This document shows positions 1 through 12,559 of a stretch of DNA of 64,000 nt, piece after piece (the first letter of the stretch is position 1; every line of letters starts with the position of its first letter). Position numbers and translations under genes: made by a program. Below the pieces are notes generated by a model. The model worked only from the letters and a program-made list of their open reading frames with translations, did not search any database and was not told the origin of the DNA. Source of the DNA: Anisus vortex. Lineage: Eukaryota; Mollusca; Gastropoda; Planorbidae. The DNA lies in the NCBI GenBank assembly GCA_949126835.1, contig OX421497.1, positions 29,330,742 to 29,394,741 on the forward strand, read 5' to 3'.

Positions 1-354
1 CAAATTGTATGTGTCAGAGTTTCATAATATACTTTAAAAAGTAATTGACTAGAACAAAACTCCAGCTTTGCCCACCCCATCTCTCTTTTTACGATGCCTA
101 AATTTAGAAAAAAACTACAACTCGATTTAGTTACTATTACATTATTATTAAAACAAACAGAAAATACTATGTAAAAATGTTATACTATACTCCGATATGC
201 TTGAGTTATGTAACAATTTTTGCAGTCTCCATTTTTGTAATGATTTCATCTATTTCTATCATATTCTTCTATATACTTCCTTAGATATACATTAATATAA
301 TAGAAATAAAAGGACTTTTCTTATTCCATCTACATTTGGGCCAATTTATATATA

Positions 355-520
355 TTCACTTTCTTACCGGGTAACATTCGGGCGTGGAATGGGTTGCTAG
401 AAATAGTAATAAAAAGCAACAAGAACATCATTTGAATCCATGACAATAAAAAAAATGTAGCATGTGATAATCTTCTGCGCAGAAGGAGCGCCTTCAGGAT
501 GCCAGATAAGAAGATAAGGC
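355..520 (+). mobile_element. LINE 3' end (5'-truncated, degraded)
   Basis: This is a short remnant of the 3' end of a non-LTR retrotransposon. One frame reads FLPGNIRAWNGLLE, matching the usual C-terminal block of LINE reverse transcriptases (F-x-P-x-x-I-R-x-W-N-x-L). It is followed by a 3' tail with the family hairpin CTTCTGCGCAGAAG, 'GGAGCG', and an AGATAAG-type end. The same tail recurs about eight times in the window, for example near 14.3, 30.4, 36.5 and 45.1 kb. The copy has no upstream RT or endonuclease sequence and cannot move. Confidence 0.7.
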
Positions 521-660
521 AATTTCCCGTTTCGCAATTTGTGCATTTATATTACCTTATAACTAAACGTATCAATCATGATTGTGTCCCTCCCAGAACA
601 AAATAAGTCAAGACTGATTATATGCCCCAGTGTTCCGTTAGTAACGATGTATGTAGACTA

Positions 661-1499
661 ACTTTATGTGGCTAATATCTTTATGTGGCTAATCTCTTTA
701 TGTGGCAAATCTCTTTATGTGGCTAATCTCTTTATGTAGCTAATCTCTTTATGTGGCTAATCTCTTTATGTGGCTAATACCTTTATGTGGCTAATCTCTT
801 TATGTGGCTAATCTCTTTATGTGGCTAATCTCTTTATGTGGCTAATCTCTTTATGTGGCTAATCTCTTTATTAGGCTAATCTCTTTATGTGGCTAATCTC
901 TTTATGTGGCTAATATCTTTATGTGGCTAATATCTTTATGTGGCTAATCTCTTTATGTGGCTAATCTCTTTATGTGGCTAATCTCTTTATGTGGCTAATC
1001 TCTTTATGTGGCTAATCTCTTTATGTGGCTAATCTCTTTATGTGGCTAATCTCTTTATGTGGCTAATCTCTTTATGTGGCTAATTTCTTTATGTGGCTAA
1101 TTTCTTTATGTGGCTAACCACTTTATGTGGCTAATCTCTTTATGTGGCTAATCTCTTTATGTGGCTAATCTCTTTATGTGGCTAATATCTTTAAGTGGCT
1201 AATTTCTTTATGTGGCTAATATCTTTATATGGCTAATCTCTTTATGTGGCTAATATCTTTATGTGGCTAATATCTTTATGTGGCTAATCTCTTTATGTGC
1301 CTAATATCTTTATGTGGCTAATATCTTTATGTGGCTAATATCTTTATGTGGATAATATCTTGATGTGGCTAATATCTTTATGTGGCTAATATCTTTATGT
1401 GGCTAATCTCTTTATGTGGCTAATATGTTTATGTGGCTAATCTCTTTATGTGGCTAATATCTTTAAGTGGCTAATCTCTCTATGTGCCTAATCTCTTTG
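661..1499. repeat. 17-bp minisatellite, about 49 copies
   Basis: The unit is CTTTATGTGGCTAATCT, repeated head to tail for about 840 bp. Two main variants alternate in blocks (GCTAATCTC and GCTAATATC), with scattered single-base changes. A period of 17 puts stops in all frames, so there is no open frame. No promoter or coding signal is seen. Confidence 0.97.
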
Positions 1500-3549
1500 A
1501 ATTAATTGCCACAAAACAAAACAAGAAACAAACATGCACAGTTACGTTTCTTTACTGCCTGAAATTCTTACCAAGTTAAGGTTTAAACTCGACATGTAAT
1601 ATTCTTTTTTCGGCCTGAGCTACTTATCTGGTAGCTTTCAATTAATGTTGATAAGAAGCAGACGGCAGGCACTGAGGTACAAAAAATAATCAACATTATG
1701 TTTACTTTGTAACGGAAAGTTGATCTGACGAGTTGAACCATACAACAAAATATGGGCAGGCAATGCCGGCAGGCCATCCAAATATTATATTTAATGAAAT
1801 GGTATTATAGGCTACATTTCTAAAAATGTAAAGATGTTTTAAAAAGATATTGACGTATGTAGGCTACTAAATATCAGACTTGCCGAAGTATGATTTTTCT
1901 ATCATTCAGCGTCAACCTAAAACTACCATATAATATTTTTATTTTCTTATAAGACAGTTTAATTAGCGCCGTAGCATTACCAATGCCAAAAGTAAAGGGG
2001 CTATATATAGAAACTATGCAGAAGCACTAAACTGTTAGAGATAACTGATATAACGATAATAACAAATTTACAATTCTAAAAGCCACTTGAACCCGGTTCC
2101 TTTATAAGATCCATAACTCAACAAAACAACTAGCCTAATAGTAATAATTATTCGATAAAATATTATTTTTTTCATTTAAATGTTTAACAATGCTAAATTC
2201 AATTAGATATATTTTTTTTCCTATGCACAATGAAAATAAGTCAAACGTAAAAAAAAATGATGAAAAATGTTAAACCGTTTTATAGGCCTATATAAAATTA
2301 ACCTTTTTTGTGACTATCATCTTTTTCCCCCTCTGTTGCATTTTATAATTATAATAGAAATACAATAATGTGTTTTTTAAACATTTACATTTTTATGGTA
2401 AAAGTCTAACAATTTAAAATTTCATTGGTAATATTTCATTAGGTATAATTATAACAACTGATTAAAAATATCTGAAAACATTAAGGACACAGCCTGCCAT
2501 TTTGTTAAAAGAATAGATGCGTAAGTATTTACACAAACTTGGTAGTTAATTTAATGTTTAAAATTGTACATATTAATTGCTTTTTCATATAATATTTAAA
2601 AAATTGTCAATACCTTATAATAATTTGATGATTTATAAAGTCATAAATTAGAATGTCATCTTTATTTTATAAAGAAAAAAAAAAGAAATATATCAGAAAC
2701 ATTAACTAAAAGAAAACGGGTTCATAATCTCCCTTCAAGTTTCAAAATTTGATTCTAATGAAGCAAAACACATTATGTTGTGTAATATAACTATTATTTA
2801 TCATTTCTTTGTACAAATCTAGTGTTATGGTATTCATTTTGAGATATAATCAGAGGAATAAAATTACTTTACGGTAGGCAGTTGTAAATAAAGTTTTTCT
2901 GATTAGTTTAAGTCGATTTCATGAATTTATTAAAAACGACATTAGCAATTACACAATGGCATAATATAATGCTAGTATATAAGTGTATTATATTTTTTAT
3001 TAAAATGATTGAAAAAAAATACATTTGTTCTAGAATTCATTATTTGTATGCCGAATTGAAGAAGTTGAGGATAAACGCTTGATTGAATATAATTAGTGTG
3101 TAAGAGCGTCTTGTCGTTGAGTGTTTTGCGCTAATTGTCGAAAGATATAGTTACTATTGTGAAGTGAAATAGTGACCTATTTGAAGGCCTAAAACAGCTT
3201 TCATCTATATCTATATAAACATAGTAGTCTGTGTGTGTGGCTTGCGATCCCCATTGGTTCATTTAAAGACGCGATACTTTTTCAAATCAACCCTGTTAAT
3301 CTCTTCCAGACAAAAAAAAAAAGAATATATTCAAGACCTTACCTCATCTAAAGTAATGAGCATTTTTTGCAATACCAGATCTCCATATTCAGTATACATT
3401 TTTCGTGGAGACTATCAAAGGTGAAAAACTATAACATTGACTTTGTATACAATTGCTTCTATTACAGATCAAACATCAAATGATGAATTATTTGCACACA
3501 AACTTTACTGAGATTTAACAGTTTGATGTCTAATGTGATTTTCAAATAT
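1500..3549. other. AT-rich stretch with no recognisable feature
   Basis: This is AT-rich DNA with many A and T runs. The open frames are short (about 60 codons), are not homologous to anything I recognise, and are no longer than chance would give. No splice-bounded exon, RNA gene or transposon end was identified. Confidence 0.5.
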
Positions 3550-3713
3550 AAGTTTGACACGCAACAGAATGTATTATTGTGATGTACGTTGTTTCGACTT
3601 GCATTGAAAAACATCTCCTTGTAAAAAAGGGTGGGGGCGTCTTTCACGTGCTATTTTAAATCACTCTGCGTGCAAAGTCTGGCACGCATTCCGTAGGATG
3701 CCGATCTTTTCTG
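3550..3713 (+). mobile_element. hAT-type MITE fragment (3' half)
   Basis: The right half matches the 3' halves of the better copies at 47.6, 53.5 and 59.7 kb. It keeps the blocks 'gggggcgtctttcacgtgc', 'tctggcacgcattccgtagg' and a terminal 'tgccgatc...ctg', corresponding to GGTTGCCGACCCCTG in the family. The left terminus is not recognisable, so the 5' part is lost or diverged beyond recognition. No coding capacity. Confidence 0.55.
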
Positions 3714-4876
3714 ATGCAGGACCTAGACTAAATGTTAGGTATAGTATGCATTAATATGTTTGACAAATGTATAAGGTTTGCTTCAATCACTAGACAGGCT
3801 ATTTTTTTTTTAATTCATTTTTAAAACCATTATAGTTACTACATTATGTACTTAAATGATATATTTTATTGCGTATTTAGAATACAAATGCTATATTCGA
3901 GTTATGAGCAGCACACGCATTTTATTCAATTACTCGCAGAATTTAACCAGCCAATGAACATTACAGATTGAACCACAAACATACATTTTTTCTCTGTCCA
4001 ATTATAGGTATTTTTCTATTCCCCTTTTATATCGACTTTTCTCTGCCATAATTCTGTATTTAGTGCCTTCTTGGTATCAGGATTGATTAATATGAACTTT
4101 TACAGAGAGCCGCATGACGAAGTGCTTTGGCATAAATATCCACTCACTCCTCTACTAACTGGACAAATCCATACCAGTGTATTCCCCCCCCCCCCTTCCC
4201 AGGGAACTATGGTCATCGGTAGAGGGTGAGCCTACTAATAAATGACCGTGGTCAAAACGATGCAACTCTCGTACGATACATACTAAACAAATAGGTACCA
4301 ATGTAACAACACTTTGGGTCAATATGGCTAGTGAAGAAATAGGTTAATCAGATGTGTTTTTGGTCACTTTTGTCTACAATGGGATAGTGAGACCAGCACA
4401 AAGCATAGCCGCCTTTTCCTTGGCTATCACAATGTTAGTTACCCTCGAAACCTTTGGGTAAAAACATATTATATATTTCTATCATTATTGTCAGTCGAAG
4501 ATCAACTTAATGGAAGCCCATTTCTCTTCAGTAGTATCACAATGTTCCCTATGAACTATGAGTAATTGAGTTTAAACCACATAATACCAATCTATTATGA
4601 CGTTTGTCATGGGAGTGAAACACAAAATGTCGGTCGTTTCCTTTCTTTTACATTTAAACACAGGGATAAATCATTTAGCATCTAGTAATAGCATCACATG
4701 AAATAATTTTAACCATTTGGTGCGTGGATTTTTGTTTAGGTCGATTTTAAATAAGACAAAAATGTTAAAAACCAGTGTTCTAGGTTTATTTTTTGCACAT
4801 AGTGCCAATGTGTCATGTTAGAATTATTGTGGATTTATAATGATATTTTCGTGTCAATCTTATATCAACTATTGCA

Positions 4877-5005
4877 AACGCCCCTTCTATACAGATGATC
4901 TTTGCGTACTGTGCTTGTCAATGGTTTAGAGTCTAGTCTTGCATTTTGATATAGGCTTTAAGTTGTTCGTTTTTTTTCTGGCTCGTTCTGGTAATCCTTT
5001 CTATG
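4877..5005 (-). mobile_element. LINE 3' tail (5'-truncated)
   Basis: On the minus strand this carries the family tail, seen on the plus strand as 'cgccccttctatacagatga' followed by 'gcgtactgtgcttgtcaatgg' and 'ctagtcttgcat'. It aligns by eye with the copies at 23.95 and 45.13 kb. It ends where the C-terminal RT block would begin and is heavily diverged. Confidence 0.6.
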
Positions 5006-5548
5006 CATACATAATGGACGAAAGAGATTATTTAAATGTGTGCTGCCTTTGAAACAAAATTTTACGTGATTTTATTGCTAATGTTTAACCTATTTACTAA
5101 CTTATTTTTTGTGTTTCCTCAGTTAAGAATAATACATCTTATAACACAATGCGTTGTAGTCATAAAATATATGGGCAGCATTTAAAATCGAGCAGGTATT
5201 GGCGTATTTAAAATGTCTGTAATAGACCGACTATAAAGGAACATAATTTAATACCAGTCAGAAAAAAAAAGTTTGTCAATTATTCACATAGAGAGAAAAT
5301 TAATTGGTATATCGTGTATATATAGTGCTCTATAGTTTATTAACACCCGTACTCCAATGGCCTTCAGTAAGGTTTGCGGAAAATGTAGCATAATTTTTTT
5401 TATCTCTCTTAGCAATGACACATAGTACAACATCCGGGCTACTTCTCAAAGATAAACTTAGGTAAAGTGGGAGTTCACCTAGGACATGCGAAGTGCAGCA
5501 ATATACAATACTTCCTGTTACCTTCGTGTCAAAATGAGAGGAATCGAT

Positions 5549-5576
5549 AGAGAGAGAAAGAGAGAGAGAGATATAT

Positions 5577-5637
<61 letters not shown>
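5549..5637. repeat. (GA)n microsatellite
   Basis: A nearly pure GA dinucleotide run lies at about 5578-5634 with short impure flanks. The long minus-strand Leu/Ser frames across it are artefacts of the repeat. Confidence 0.95.
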
Positions 5638-5639
<2 letters not shown>

Positions 5640-6312
5640 ATTAGGGATGAATTGGGAAGCGAGAGGGCTTGATAGATGATAGTAGCACCTTGTTCCAAAA
5701 ATTAGACATTGCCATCCGAGCACCTTCTCATTTAAAAAAAATATTCTGACTTAATTTATCCACGCATAAATATGGCGAATATCTAAGTTTTTTATTCTGC
5801 AATCGTCTGAGTGAGTTACATTAGAGAGTGCCACTACATAGACAATAGTAACTTCTTCATCACAGGGTGGCCTTTCTTTAATTCAATGAAAGAAACTCTC
5901 GGTAATTTCTCAATTATCAATTTAAAAAATGGAAATGAGATTACAAATTGGCAAAGATTCAAATCAATACATAAGCATGTGAATAGAAAAACAGACTATG
6001 CTATGGTAGAGAATCGAGAAAAAAAAAACGGAATATTTTCCATTAAAAGGAAAGAAAAAAAAGTTGACTCTCATAAGCTGCTTTATTGATAAGAGATGCC
6101 CTTCTTTTAAGAGCTGACCTACTTTAAAGTAATGACCTAGTTTAATATAATTACTTTCGATTTTATAATGTCTTTTTGTCCTTCATAATTAAATCTTTCA
6201 GTACAAAATCATTATCAGTCAATATCTTGATTCCAATGAAGCATCAACTAAATAAATTGAAAAGAAAATGGCGAGTACCTGATGGAAAAAAGAAACTCAA
6301 CATATTGTGAAT

Positions 6313-6773
6313 TTAAAGACCAAGTGAAGAGCTTTTTATCAAAATTGAGTTAACATTTGATTTTGATAGTAAATAGTGTATTCAGCATTTAAATGTTAAT
6401 AGAAATCATTTATACAAAATATCAAAGATAAATTTTAAGTAATTAGTTTAATATTTGCACTTAAATGTGTGTGTTTTTCGGAAGAAAAATCCAAATCTCG
6501 TAGCCATTTGAGATGTTTTATTTCCGGAAACATAGGAAAATGACGTAAGAGAAAGGATTTCGACTAGGAAAAATGAATATTGTCAAGTGTTTTGAATCTA
6601 TTGCCACATGTTTTGAATCTTTTCCCGGTTCTTATTTTTAAGAAAATGGTTAAATATAGATTTATAGCGTCGAGTTTTATTTTTATTTTTTTTCCTTTCT
6701 CAAACGTCACAGCCTTATGAGGCCATTCCAAATCTCGTTCCTTTGTGAAAAACCTCTTCACTTGGTCTTTTAA
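6313..6773 (+). mobile_element. TTAA-flanked MITE, copy 1 (about 460 bp)
   Basis: A non-autonomous DNA transposon with terminal inverted repeats of about 25 bp, AGACCAAGTGAAGAG at the left and its complement at the right, flanked by TTAA (one extra T at the right junction). The interior contains a short direct repeat of 'tgttttgaatct' and no coding frame of interest. A second, inverted copy lies at 26904-27360 and matches along its whole length. TTAA target sites are known for piggyBac, Kolobok and Sola3 transposons; which superfamily supplied the transposase cannot be told from this non-coding copy. Confidence 0.88.
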
Positions 6774-6799
6774 GTGAAAAAAATCCTATCAGAACTAAT

Positions 6800-6950
6800 T
6801 GATTCATAGGGCCGGTGACAAGGTATAACAGGAGATTGTGAGGCCTTTACTTTTCCCCTTACACCCTCCAAACCCGGGAAAAAATTCCTACCGTTTACAA
6901 GGATTCGAACCCAGGGTCTTCGGTACGCTTGCCTCCGCGGTGTCTTAAAT
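6800..6950 (-). mobile_element. tRNA-derived SINE, partial
   Basis: Minus-strand SINE. The complement of the RNA polymerase III B box (GGTTCGAATCC-type; seen here as GGATTCGAACCC at 6901-6912) is followed by the 'ggtcttcggtacgc' segment shared with the other SINE copies. At the other end the 3' body is recognisable as 'catagggccggtgacaagg' and 'ggcctttactt'. The middle is shortened relative to the copy at 13459. Confidence 0.8.
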
Positions 6951-7849
6951 ATTATATTTGGTAACGATAATAGAAAGTTTGCTATGTGTGACAACACTAG
7001 ACCACACACACTTTTATCTTATGTGTGATGCACATCTTCAAATCTGAAATACACAGTAAAATGTTTATGAATATTTATCTATTGTATGTATTGATCTCTG
7101 ACGTAATTGTGATATATTTGTACATTCTTGGCTACAATTGCTTGTGTAGTTTAAAATCACTCGTATAAATAGAGATGGCTTATTAAAATATCTATCTTTA
7201 TATCTATCTAATTATTATCTATCTATCTCTATCTATCTAATTATCAATCCATCTATCAAATCATCAATCATCAATGTATATATTTACGGTGAGTTTGTTT
7301 ATATATTTATTTATATAATTATATATATGTTAGTCCCCTATAGGCGCCTAAGCCGTTTGACTAATATGGCCAAAAGTTAAATGTATAAATTGTAAACGTC
7401 CCCCAAAAGATAATTTTATTTTATGACTAATAATAATAAATGAGTTGATTTAAGAAATCCAAAATGCTAGATACAACTATGCAAATAAATATAGCCGTAC
7501 AATAGCAAAAGGGCATTTCCATTCATTTACTATGTTGAACGCGAGGGTCTTATCGGGTTTTCCCCATTCTACTGCTGTTTTTTTTTTTTTTTTTTTAAAG
7601 TTACTCACCGCAATTTGGCTTGGAGAGTTTGAATGGTGTACTTTAAAAAAATACTGCCGTATGACGTAATGTCTATCAAATCATTTCTTTCTTCATTATA
7701 GATGTTTGCATTATCCTTTTAAGTAAAAGTAACCAAATGTTTTAGTTATTTAATTGATTCATGTCGCTATTGAGAACATCCTTTAATATGCGATTTTATA
7801 CACTCTATACATTAAATGATACGAATTATAAAGGACAAGTTATAAATAA
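6951..7849. other. AT-rich stretch with short CTAT run
   Basis: Apart from a degenerate CTAT/CAAT run near 7190-7270, a T run near 7581-7597 and alternating AT near 7310-7330, nothing recognisable was found. No open frame of note. Confidence 0.5.
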
Positions 7850-7854
7850 TTACT

Positions 7855-8285
7855 TTTAAATATCAGAAGCTTCACAGCAACCATTTTTATATTTGCCAGG
7901 GTCAGGGCAACAATATAAAATAATAAAAACTAAATACCGAAAGAAACATTAACAAAACAATTTTATTGATACGATTAGCAAGAATAAAAATGAAATACCG
8001 ACAAAAATCGTTCTCCCTTTGGTTTTTATTGTGTTTAAATATTATTTTCTAATTTTTTTTTATTATTTACTTTTCTTTTGTTTGGTATTTGTATTTTTTG
8101 TTCTTTTAGATAGTATATTATTGTTAATTTAATGGTATTAATAACAAGTCAAGTCAACGCAACTATTTTATACTTTTTAATACCAGATACTTGACAGTCA
8201 CAATTCTTATGCATATGCCAGGGTCAGGGCAACCAGAAACAATTAAAAAAAACAAAAACTAAATACCGAAAAAAACTTTTCAGTT
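7855..8285 (+). repeat. Diverged direct duplication (two copies about 310 bp apart)
   Basis: Two segments, about 7860-7955 and 8170-8275, share 'gccagggtcagggcaac' followed by 'aaaaactaaataccgaaa'. The copies differ at many positions and the sequence between them is T/A-rich. This is either an old tandem segmental duplication or the two ends of an unrecognised element. Confidence 0.65.
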
Positions 8286-8524
8286 CTCACTCCAGTTTTT
8301 ATTGTAATACTGTTTTTTTTTCTTTCTCTCTTAACAAAACAAAATGTAGTCATTCGTTTCTCCGTCATTTTGACGGGCATAACCACTAGCTATTAATATA
8401 CATTTTTATAATTATATTATTTTTCAATAAATGTGTAGCTTAATATTTTTATATTTATATTACTTTATATGCTAAATCATTTATACGTATGAATGCTTGG
8501 GTATATAGAATATACCAATAGCTA

Positions 8525-8531
8525 GAGAAAG

Positions 8532-8566
<35 letters not shown>

Positions 8567-8828
8567 GAAAGTGAAATGGGGAAAGAGAGAGAGAAAGAGA
8601 AAGAGAGAGAGAGAGAGAGAAAGACAAAGAGAGAGAGAGAGAGAGAAAGACAAAGAGAGAGAAAGACAAAAAGAGAGAGAGATAAAGACAAAGAGAGAGA
8701 AAGACACAGAGAGAGAAAGACAAAAAGAGAGAGAGATAAAGACAAAGAGAGAGAAAGACACAGAGAGAGAAAGACAAAAAGAGAGAGAGATAAAGACAAA
8801 GAGAGAGAAAGACACAGAGAGAGAAAGA

Positions 8829-8864
<36 letters not shown>

Positions 8865-9116
8865 GACACAGAAAGAAAGATAAAGACACACAGACAGAGA
8901 GAAAGAAAGACAAAGAGAGAGAAAGACAAAGAGAGACAAAGAGAGAGAAAGACAAAGAGAGAAAGAGAGAGGAAGACAAAGAGAGAGAAAGACACAGAGA
9001 GAGAAAGACAAAAAGAGAGAGAGATAAAGACAAAGAGAGAGAAAGACACAGAGAGAGAAAGACAAAAAGAGAGAGAGATAAAGACAAAGAGAGAGAAAGA
9101 CACAGAGAGAGAAAGA

Positions 9117-9158
<42 letters not shown>

Positions 9159-10078
9159 GACACAGAAAGAAAGATAAAGACACACAGACAGAGAGAAAGA
9201 AAGACAAAGAGAGAGAAAGACAAAGAGAGACAAAGAGAGAGAAAGACAAAGAGAGAAAGAGAGAGGAAGACAAAGAGAGAGAAAGACAAAAAGAGAGAGA
9301 GATAAAGACAAAGAGAGAGAAAGACAAAGAGAGAGAGAGAGAGAGAGAGAAAGACAAAGAGAGAGAAAGACAAAGAGAGAGATAAAGACAAAAAGAGAGA
9401 GAGATAAAGACAAAAAGAGAGAAAGACAAAGAGAGAGAAAGACAAAGAGAGAGAAAGACACACAGAGAGAAAGACAAAGATAGAGAAAGACACAGAGAGA
9501 GAGAGAAAGAAAGACAAAGCTAGAGAAATACAAAGAGAGAGAAAGACGAAGAGAGAGAAAGAAAAAGAGAGAGAAAGACAAAGAGAGAGAAAGACAAAGA
9601 GAGAGAAAGACAAAGAGAGAGAAAGACAAAAAGAGAGAGAGAGAAAGACAAAGAGAGAGAGGAAGACACAGAGAGAGAGAAAGACAAAAAGAGAGAGAGA
9701 TAAAGACAAAGAGAGAGAAAGTCACAGAGAGAGCAACACAAAGAGAGAGAGATGAAGACCTAGAAAGAAAGATAAAGACACACAGACAGAGAGAAAGAAA
9801 GACAAAGAGAGAGAAAGACAAAGAGAGAGAAAGACAAAGAGAGATAAAGACAAAAGAGAGAGAAAGACACACAGAGAGAAAGACAAGGAAAGAGAAAGAA
9901 TAAAGAGAAAGAAAGACACACAAAGAGAAAGACAAAGATAGAGAAAGACACATAGACAGAAAGATAGAGAGAAAGACACAGAGAGAGAAAGACACACAGA
10001 GAGAAAGAAAGAGACAGAGAATGAGAACGACACATTTAGAGAGATAGAGATAGAGAAAGAGAAAGAGAGAGAGAGAGC
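8525..10078. repeat. GA-rich satellite (GAGAAAGACAAAGA family), 1.55 kb
   Basis: The array is built from (GA)n blocks interspersed with GAAAGACAAA, GAAAGACACA and GATAAAGAC words. It is almost pure purine on the plus strand. There is higher-order structure: a segment starting ggaagacacagaaagaaag recurs at 8861 and 9155 (294-bp offset), with a third diverged copy near 9752. Frames of several hundred codons on both strands (Lys/Glu/Arg on plus, Leu/Ser/Phe on minus) exist only because the repeat lacks stops. Confidence 0.97.
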
Positions 10079-10229
10079 TAGTTCATCAAATGATATAGAT
10101 TTTTTTGGTGTTAAAAGGTCTCAAGAAAAATAACTCCTCTACAAAGATATTAATTAAGTAAAAATATTTTTTGTTTAATTATAATCTCGTACCTTAATTA
10201 ACTATCTAAGTATCCGCCATGACGTCATC

Positions 10230-10295
10230 TGCTCTAAAGTAAGAAAGAAAGAAAGAAATATAGAGAGAAGGAGAGAGAGAGAGAGAGAGAGAGAG
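10230..10295. repeat. (GAAA)n/(GA)n microsatellite
   Basis: A short GAAA run passes into a GA dinucleotide run. Confidence 0.9.
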
Positions 10296-11840
10296 ACTAA
10301 TTGATAACTATAGGGTTTAAATCGTTTGTGCAGGCCTCATGAAAAAAATCTTAAAACATATTACAGGTTTTTATTTTTTTATTTCTAAGTCTACATTAGC
10401 TGTAAATACACCTTATGAGCCACCCAGCTCCCCTCCTCCCCCCCACACAAACTCCACCGGCACCCTACTCCCCCTCTTAAACAACAACAACAACAAACAG
10501 AAACAAATTCGCTCCCCCGACGTTTCTAAAAATTCACCTTCCTCCCATTACAGCAGCTGAAAAAGATTCGTCCTGTATGTTTCCATTGATGAAAATAAAA
10601 GCCAGTATCGATGCTGTATAGTATCGAGTTGCTGACACCCAGCTCTGGTGGTTTCCCCGTAGCACGTAGGAAGAGGGGCAGATAATTTGGTTTCAAGGCA
10701 ACATGTGGAAATATTATGGAGACTTAAATTAACCTTTTTTAAAAGTCGAAAAAAAAAAGTTTTTTTTTTTTAGAACAAAATAAAGTTAAGCAACAAGAAA
10801 AACACACCAGATAACTTAAGCTAAAAAAAAAGTTTTTTTCAAAGAAGTGTTCACATTTTACCTGTCTTCACGAATGTTGAAATTTAATTACCATTTTTCT
10901 CCAACGTCTCGGTGTTGGGAAGTTGGATGGGAATTTTATGAGAACAAATTTTACTCTCTTGGTGTGAAGATCTAGCTTTTAATGGACGTCTCTTATAGGT
11001 CTTTGTGAATTCTTTGATCATCGCTGGAAGTGTGGGACTAACTTAAAAAAATAAAATATTTATCTGTTATTTGAATGTGAAATAAAAATCGCTTGCAGAC
11101 GTTGTTATCATCAATATTACACAACAGAGGTCAAGCATAAATTTAGGTAAGTGTATTTCTTAAAGAAATGTTCATTACAGATTAGATTTAATTATTTATT
11201 AACCTTAATTTGTTTTTGTCTTGGTTTCCGAATTAGTATTTGTTGTCAAAATCAATTGATTTGGAAATGTGTGTGAGACATACGCCTTAGGAAATTCGCC
11301 AAAGTTAATTTAATTGTATGTGTAGATACAGATATACTCGTAAATATAGATGTCTATTTAGAATGTAATTATAAATCTAAACCTATAGCTATATAATTAT
11401 ATAATATATAGTTGTGAAATAGATGTAGGCTAAATATAGATAGACCTATATTTATCACTGAAAATTTAGATGGAGAAAATTATAGATGTGATTGTAAAAT
11501 ACTATCTGGAATTAAAGATGTAAATGTAGACCCTAACTGAGCATGTAGGCCTAAGTATAAATACAGACAAACGAATACTATTCAAATGTAAATTTACATT
11601 TAAAAAAGAACACAATTTATAGTTGTTAATTAATGTAAATGCAATTATAATTGTGAAATAATGGGGAAGAAAGAGCAACACTAATAGCTTTATTATTAAG
11701 AAATATTATGTGCATGAGATTCGAGATCTGATGTACCGTATGACAGGATAACTCAAAGATTGGATTCACTTGTCAGGGATTATTACGCACAGTTCAAACA
11801 AGGCACGTCAGATACAGTTTCTCAATTTTTTATTACCTTA
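10296..11840. other. Stretch without recognised gene
   Basis: AT-rich with a C-rich patch near 10420-10475 and A/T runs near 10750-10830. The 73-codon plus-strand frame at 10339-10560 crosses simple sequence (CCTCCCCCCC, AACAACAAC) and is not credible as a gene. Nothing else was identified. Confidence 0.5.
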
Positions 11841-12000
11841 GTAAAGTAAGTACCCCGTCGAAACAAAATTGATCCATAGGGCCATTTTCTGTCGCCATGG
11901 CATACTAGGAGATTGTGTGGTCAACACAATACCGCACAGCCTTTACTTTACCCCATCTGAGCTCAGATACCCACCATAGGCGGATAGGCTCAGATACTTA
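11841..12000 (-). mobile_element. tRNA-derived SINE, 3' body
   Basis: Minus strand. It begins with the complement of the SINE tail (gtaaagtaagtacccc), followed by 'gatccatagggcc', 'ccatggcatactaggagat', 'gtgtggtcaacacaatac' and 'cagcctttactttacccc', in the same order as in the copies at 22152 and 49798. The tRNA-related 5' part is missing or unrecognisable. Confidence 0.75.
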
Positions 12001-12559
12001 ACAAAATATATGTTGGTACTTTACAAAATATATAACTAACATATGAACTCGTCAGTGAATTACTATCACAAGACTTCCCACTTATAATGATTCAGTTATT
12101 TCGTTTGACACTCGTGTTGTATCTCCGACGCTGTTTATTAATTCCCTACCAGAAAGACGACCTAGACAACAACGCCACACTTTATCTTATCCCAATAATT
12201 TATAGCGGCACCATCTATAAAGAATATCAACTCCCCCCTTTGCGCTTTAACCTTGGCTTAAGACCAGACGCATTTTGATAAGGGCTTTTAAGTGATTGGT
12301 TTTCTTGACTACTATAAAGAAGTCATATGATAAGAGAGCCAATTTTTTTTGTTATAAGGCTGGTCTTTTCTTCTCTTATCTTTGAGGCGTCAGCAATTTC
12401 TCCAAATATTTTTCTTCGATGCGAGGGTTTAAAAAAAAATGAAAATATTCACTAGTAATGACCAAAGGTGGTCAGATGGTCTGATTGCGTCTGAGATAAC
12501 TGATTTGGCACTCTACCTTGATAACGCCTGGAATCTTGACGTTTGGGGGTCAATATCCG

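Noticed and set aside
8455..10035. Frames of 240-504 codons on both strands (Lys/Glu/Arg or Leu/Ser/Phe rich)
   Set aside because: They are translations of a GA-rich satellite in several frames at once; no gene structure, and all frames are open only because GA repeats lack stop codons.
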